Shown here one piece after another: positions 43,190 through 48,416 of a stretch of DNA of 48,416 nt; the stretch's first letter is position 1, and every line of letters begins with the position of its first letter. This DNA is from Cristatella mucedo (lineage: Eukaryota > Bryozoa > Phylactolaemata > Cristatellidae). The position numbers were made by a program, and so were the translations under genes. The notes under the pieces are model-generated. The model made no database searches and was not told the DNA's origin. It was given only the letters and a program-made list of their open reading frames with translations. The stretch lies in contig WPIO01000220.1 in the NCBI GenBank assembly GCA_009760855.2, positions 250,001 through 298,416 on the forward strand. Reading direction: 5' to 3'.

Positions 43190-43660
43190 AATGGCTACGT
43201 TTGACACCATTTTGACCATTGAACCAGCACTTTGTCCGGCAAAACTAACAATTCTTAGCAATGCCGTCATACCACACCTGCAGAATTCCTCGAGGTCACT
43301 GGCAAAAGCGGCTCTTGGTCATATTGTGTCAATGTCGATATCATCATATCCGAACGCCCACGAATTATTTAATCTCTCCTGTTAACATCGTTTTTATTAT
43401 CGCACTAGTCGTCATTAGAATTGGAGTCGTGTCTTCTTTCTTTTGCGGAGGTTACCTGATTTACAGTACGTTCTGAAAGTAAATATCTTAGCGGTTGAAA
43501 TGTACATACCTTTCTTATCATTGTAATAACTGTGGAAAACCTTACTTGCAATTGAAAGTTTTAAAAAAATGGCAGTTGCAGAAGCACAGTTCCTGCTTCC
43601 AGAATATCAATTTGAAGGCAAATGCTGATGACATTTGCTATCGTTTGATCTACTAGGTTT
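43190..43660 (-). pseudogene. Relic of the first visible R exon plus upstream intron
   Basis: On the minus strand GGCGTTCGGATATGATGATA aligns with GGGCATTCGGGTACGACGAT, giving GYDDIDIDTI against GYDDSDVEEM. AGAAAGAAGACACGACTCCA aligns with AACCAAGAAGAAACGACTCT. Several frame changes and stops are present. The intron side (AAATGGCAGTTGCAGAAGCA) also matches 34.3-34.4 kb. Together with the 41.8-kb relic it forms a dead, minus-strand family member. Confidence 0.6.
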
Positions 43661-43844
43661 ATATGAACCGTAATGAATATAAATAATTATTTGTAATGTG
43701 ATCCTAGCTCTTAAACCTTGAATCTGGCGAGGCATGATTTGACACTTCGAATCAGTGCTATTGAACCAGCCGTTATCGCGGCCGCCTATGCAAGTAGAGC
43801 GAGTTATGCCTTATTTGTTTTGCCGGACAGCGGCTGCGAGCCAA

Positions 43845-43922
43845 GATTAGTAATAATAATTAAAGTTCATCTGTATAGCTCCCCAAGAAAACTTATTCTC
43901 TATTCAGGCGCTTCCGCTCTGC
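43845..43922 (-). mobile_element. Family B tail and hairpin fragment (reverse)
   Basis: AATAATAATTAAAGTTCATC tail, TATAGCTCCCCAAGAAAACT, CTATTCAGGCGCTT hairpin arm. Confidence 0.4.
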
Positions 43923-43929
43923 TATTTCA

Positions 43930-44740
43930 GAGAGACTCTCGTCTGAACCGATGTTGAGCTAGCTGGGACCGGCATGGTGGGTATCCTGACCTCGCACTAG
44001 CTATCGACGGTAAATAACTCACCACAGCTTTCACATGACCAATCGTTTGAAATAAAAAAAGCTAACTTTAACGTTAATCACGGTGCAGTTTCTTGCCTCT
44101 AGGGGTCCCTACTAGCTCGATGACTCCAGTACAGAACATTTACTCACATGGAAAACAAGCATCGAATTGAGCTGCATGCTAGCTAGTTACTGAAAGTCCC
44201 GCTATATAATTGCTCCTTCATATAAAGGTTAGCGGATGCTCCATTTTGAAACTAAAGTGAGGTTAGGATCAGTAATAAAAACAACTCAGTTCTTCATTTC
44301 CTCTGGTTTTAGTTTGTTTTACTCGGGCATGTTTAATTTAATTAGTCCAGATCTGTAATTCACGTGTAAGACAATTTCTCAAAAATCTATCAGGCTCAGC
44401 GAAGCATTTCGCCTTATCTTGCATGCGAGAGCGTCTGTTGAATAGCTTATGCTAAATGCTATTACATTAGCTATTCAAACAGAAGTTTAGGTTGTCAAAC
44501 CGTAAAAAAGGCATTGGTCCGTTGTGAAGTTGCGATTTTAATTCCTAAGCAGATTGCTATTCATTTTACGTGCCACTGACAAGCTTCTCGACACAAATTT
44601 TATTGAGGAAAAGTCACCACAATCTAAAACTTAATAAATCGTGATTACTATACACAATTAGATGTTTTAATAAATTGTGAGCACTACAAGCAGTCTGACC
44701 GTAAGAGAGAATCGTTTATTTTGTCGTGAAGCTCATCATT
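43930..44740. other. No gene recognised
   Basis: AT-rich non-coding DNA. Confidence 0.45.
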
Positions 44741-44749
44741 TCTGTTTTA

Positions 44750-45720
44750 CGGGGTTCGTAACAGGAAGACCAAATGTAGGGCTAGTGGAGCCCAAGATTC
44801 TGCACAAAATATTTTGTAATTGAGCAAAACAACGCATTCAATAAATTCATCCAGCACAACTCGCAGAGTGGTTGCCCTCAGAGAGCGAACAGACTTAGTG
44901 GTGTATACTAGCGTATCAACTGCACAATCTTCCCCTGCAATCTTCTTGTCCTCCATAGTTGCAATCGCACTAATTTAATTTCAATGCTGTGGCCGCGTTT
45001 AACTTCTTCGGAAAAGTATGACATATACCAAACCAGTGCCTTGTGTGCCAGACCAATCGTTGCTTTCAATCGTTCAAGCAGTATTTCATGATAATTGGTA
45101 ACGAAGGCAGCTGATAAATCTCGCAAAGCTAGGGGAGTGAAATACCTGTCACCTTAGCTTTGAGTTTGTTACTGTTAAAGCTAAGGAGAGCAGTTCCTGC
45201 GGAGCAGAGCCACTTGAGCCACTATTGCAACGTTTCTGGCATTCTTCTTTTCAATGTCTTCTGTCAGCCGCTTAACAAAAACTTTTTCAAAAATTTTTGA
45301 CATCGCGGAAAAAAGAAAAAATTGGAAAAGTTTGCAAGGACCTCTTTATCTAGTATAGTCTCTTCACGTACAAGATCTGGAAATTTCAAATTTGAAGAAT
45401 TTGAGTACGACCCATTTTTCCTAATCTTGGTTATGGCAGTGGCTAAATGGTTAGGTAGTACAATACACATATATGATGGTATATTCCAGTGGGAATTGAG
45501 CTTATTTCACGAGAACTTATTCAGGTAGCAACATCGCACGATGACAACAAGGAAAACCTTCCAAGGTATGAAAGTGGCTGTGACTCCAGCATTACTTCAC
45601 TCGGGTTGGGCTAAACGGAAGAAGGAATGACTAAAATTCTTTCTCAAAAGAAGGCTGACCACATTTTTGGCAGAGCCGTCACTATCAGGGGAGTCAGACC
45701 GATCCCCATTCACCAGTAAT
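44750..45720 (-). mobile_element. Family A copy (reverse), internal RT part, decayed
   Basis: On the minus strand: SDSPDSDGSAKNV near 45.69 kb, KEVLANFSNFFFFPRCQKFL near 45.35 kb (compare TEVLANYCPVSLLPFLSKTL), and RDLSAAFVTNYHEILLERLK, ATIGLAHKALVWYMSYFSEE near 45.1 kb. The motif A Asp is changed (AFDT to AFVT), so the enzyme would be dead. No 3' tail is present. Confidence 0.75.
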
Positions 45721-45764
45721 TTGTTTCATTTATGGTAAATCTTTTTTGGGTATGACAGACAGGA

Positions 45765-45810
45765 ATAAGTGTTGAAGTGGCAAACGAAGCACTGGCTTTT
45801 TGAATTTTCT
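45765..45810 (+). mobile_element. Tiny forward family A fragment
   Basis: GGCAAACGAAGCACTGGCTT matches GGCAGACGAAGCACTGGCGT of the long element (24.88 kb), in the opposite orientation to the adjacent copy. Confidence 0.35.
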
Positions 45811-45814
45811 GGGT

Positions 45815-48416
45815 GTAAACTCGAATGAAGTCTTTTAAATACACTAGACCTCCAGCGAAACCAGATGTCTTAAACCACTTCTAAAGAACGTGAAGAAGGG
45901 GAGAGATACTGTCATCCTAGGGGCAAGCTCCCTAATCTTTCCAATCCAGTTTTCAAAGAAGGTCGGGAAGCTTTTAGCTATATAATCTAAATGATTATCA
46001 GGTTAAGAGTTGCAGGTCAAGAAACTGACAGAATAGATTTTAGTGGTTAGACACTGCTGCTGAAGATTCCGACAAATTTCTTGTCTAGAATTACTAGGTT
46101 TTAGATACACTGTGGGACTAACCCTTGACTAATGCTGTTCATGTACTACTTTGGTTGACCTTAAAGCTTTACGTAAAGCAAAGCCTGATTATGAAGCATT
46201 AATTGAAGCTAGGTAGGTAATACATATTCATTTGAAGCACACTTAAATGATTCAAGAAATATATTAAATGTGCATTCAGATGGTCAATATAAAGTCAATT
46301 GGTGTATTTCGGATCACACTGAAATGCTTTCCGGAAAATCAAAAGCTTGTGACTTTAAAGACACGAGTTTTGAGTCTTTTGCCCTTCACTTAGGCTGCGA
46401 CTTGATATGGATAAATGGGTTTCAATGAATTATTTGTGCTTGAACCGTTTTTTAAGGCACCATTTAGGTAGCATCCTCTTGTAGCTCAAACACACTGAAT
46501 GACCAGTCATAGGTCGGTGAAATGCAGATAAATATGCTACACCTGCAGTGAGATGTTATTCCTTTTTGTATGAATACGTAATTAGGCAAGTGCTGCTTCA
46601 AATATTACTCATCTTCATCAGTTGTACATTAACTGCATCGGAAGTCCGTAGAAGGAAATGCGAGACCGTACTGCTAAAAGAAGATTCATTTCGCTGATTA
46701 TGAGTAAAAACTAATTTACAGTCAGCTCATGAAGAAAAATCCAACTGAAATTGGTATATTTTATTGTTGATTGACTGGTTCTCATCGAAATTGATTTGCT
46801 GGTAAGATGTGTAACAACGCAAAGCAGGGTTGAACAATGAAGTGTAAACATCCGACAGCGTCCCATCTGCATTATAAGTTAAACACAGTCCGTCTAAGTA
46901 GCCACACAGCTATAAGAGAGCATAGAATACACGTAGACAGTGCCATCCAGCGTGAGAAGTGATTGGTCATTATTTACTCCTATTCGGGCATTTCTAAATG
47001 GGGTGGCGTGATTACAGCTGGAGTGTGGCGGCAGGAAGAGTAAGGAGTTAAAGTAATAATCGATTTAAAATCATTGAACTGCCTCTTTCCACCACCATCC
47101 TTTGACTCTGTCAAATCTTTTACTTTGCTTTTTTTCAAATGGTGCTGCAAAGTATATAAGCAGCATCAGTTATTTCGTGGTACAGCCTACAACTAGCAGT
47201 CAATGTGCAAACATATATATGAACTAAAGGGCGAATCCTAAAGAACCAAAATTACTGTAATAAAAAGTGCATTTTTGGCTGATTTTGAAATTTCGTCATA
47301 TCTCGAAACATTTTGACCTGCGTCAATAGTGCCACACAGGATCTATGAATATATTATCTAAAGGCAAAGTTATCAGTGGTTTAGCAGTACCTATGACTTT
47401 TAAACGTATGTGAACATGGTTTTCCATCAACTAATAAGTTGCTTTGGTATGTCCAATCTCCTGAATGCACGTGGAGTGATTTTCTCTCTGGAGTAAGCAT
47501 GGCATTATGATTCCATGCATAATTCATAAAGTGGTATTTTCAATGAGGCTCTGATGGATCAACTAATCTTATTTAAGCTCAAAACCATGAGCCATAGAAA
47601 AGTTCAGACGTCATTGTGTTTTTTATATTTAGTGATAACGAATTGCTATCAAGTCGGCTTCTCTAAACTATGGGTATTAGCCTGAAGAGAGTTCTACAAT
47701 CATTTCTCTGTGCTTCGGTAGCCCCAACGGTTAACTGTACACTAGGATGCAGTTTATGAGCACATAGTAGTTGCTAGACTGTATTCAAAGTTTATGAATT
47801 ATAGAGACATTTTTGAGCAAGCCAAATTTGGAGCTAGCACTGTGCGAATGCTGAATCTGTCATGAATTTACTTAGCGGAAAAGCCGTCACACCATGCTTT
47901 CAATAGCAAACTGTGGAATCAGATCAAAGAAATAGATAATCATGAGTTCTCTTTTAGGTTTATGTCTGATATCAGAAGCACAATTTTCTCGAAAATTAAA
48001 ATTGCAAGACATAATATTTGATTTATTAAACCACCATTATTCCTGAAGGGATTGCTTCATTAGGCCATATAAATCGGCGTAACAGGCCATTTTTCTTAGA
48101 AGGGCGTACACTCTGACATTCCATTGTTTGTTTGTTACTGCACTAGAAGCAAAAGACTTCGTGAAAGTACAATAGCTTGCTGACAAATCATCTCATAGAC
48201 GAAGTGGTAGAGAGACAGTCGAATAAAAGAAACTCTCAGCCGTGACATACATGGGCTTTGTAGTACGGAAACCCGTTGTACTTTCAAGGATTGCTGACTT
48301 AGTGAATATTTCAGGAGACTGGTTTAGTAGCTAGTGCTACGAAAAAGTAAGTGTTAAGAGGTCATCTATGAAGGTATGAAACTATGTGGTCAATGAAAAT
48401 TATGTTGTATTACAAA
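45815..48416. other. No gene recognised
   Basis: AT-rich non-coding DNA with dense stops in all frames. No family A or B ends, LTRs or splice-supported exons were seen. Confidence 0.5.

Overview
This looks like a piece of an animal nuclear genome, most likely a repeat-rich invertebrate. I cannot name the species. The evidence is GT-AG introns with pyrimidine tracts, AATAAA signals just after stop codons, many decayed copies of two CR1/L2-like non-LTR retrotransposons, LTR-element relics, a tRNA-derived SINE, and long CT, TA and CA microsatellites. There are no operons, Shine-Dalgarno sites or compact gene packing. No host gene is complete here.

Layout. The left edge (1-1620) holds the 3' exons of a plus-strand host gene ('L gene'). 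From 2440 to 5700 lies a broken gag-pol LTR element. From 7.4 to 15 kb there are old fragments of non-LTR families A and B, a reversed gypsy-like pol relic (9.3-10.6 kb), and a minisatellite of roughly 200-bp units between two LTR-like direct repeats (11.1-13.4 kb). From 16.4 to 17.7 kb come a family B fragment, a solo LTR, a reversed SINE and another family B fragment. A CpG-rich island (about 17.7-20.0 kb) has the look of a promoter with 5' exons. Microsatellites and a second SINE follow. A second GC-rich patch with palindromes lies at 21.7-22.5 kb. From 23.4 to 26.8 kb there is a long TA tract, a family B 3' end and the best-preserved family A element, with a reverse transcriptase frame from 24.2 to 25.9 kb.

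From 30.6 to 34.3 kb the minus strand carries the last three exons of a host gene ('R gene'). All internal junctions are phase 1, and a poly(A) signal lies 58 nt after the stop. Decayed pieces of the same gene family lie at 41.8-43.5 kb, also on the minus strand. One piece matches the terminal exon and 3' UTR of the L gene, another matches the first visible R exon. L, R and the relics therefore appear to be one locally duplicated family. Its proteins are acidic and serine-rich, and I do not firmly recognise them. The domain order of the R gene loosely recalls the C-terminal third of ecdysoneless/SGT1-type proteins, which is only a hypothesis.

The rest (35-48.4 kb) is AT-rich non-coding DNA with retrotransposon scraps and a CA microsatellite. 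Family A ends in ACATT-type tails. Family B ends in a GGCGCTT hairpin plus an ATT-rich tail. These two families account for most of the recognisable repeats. Copy borders are estimates made by eye.
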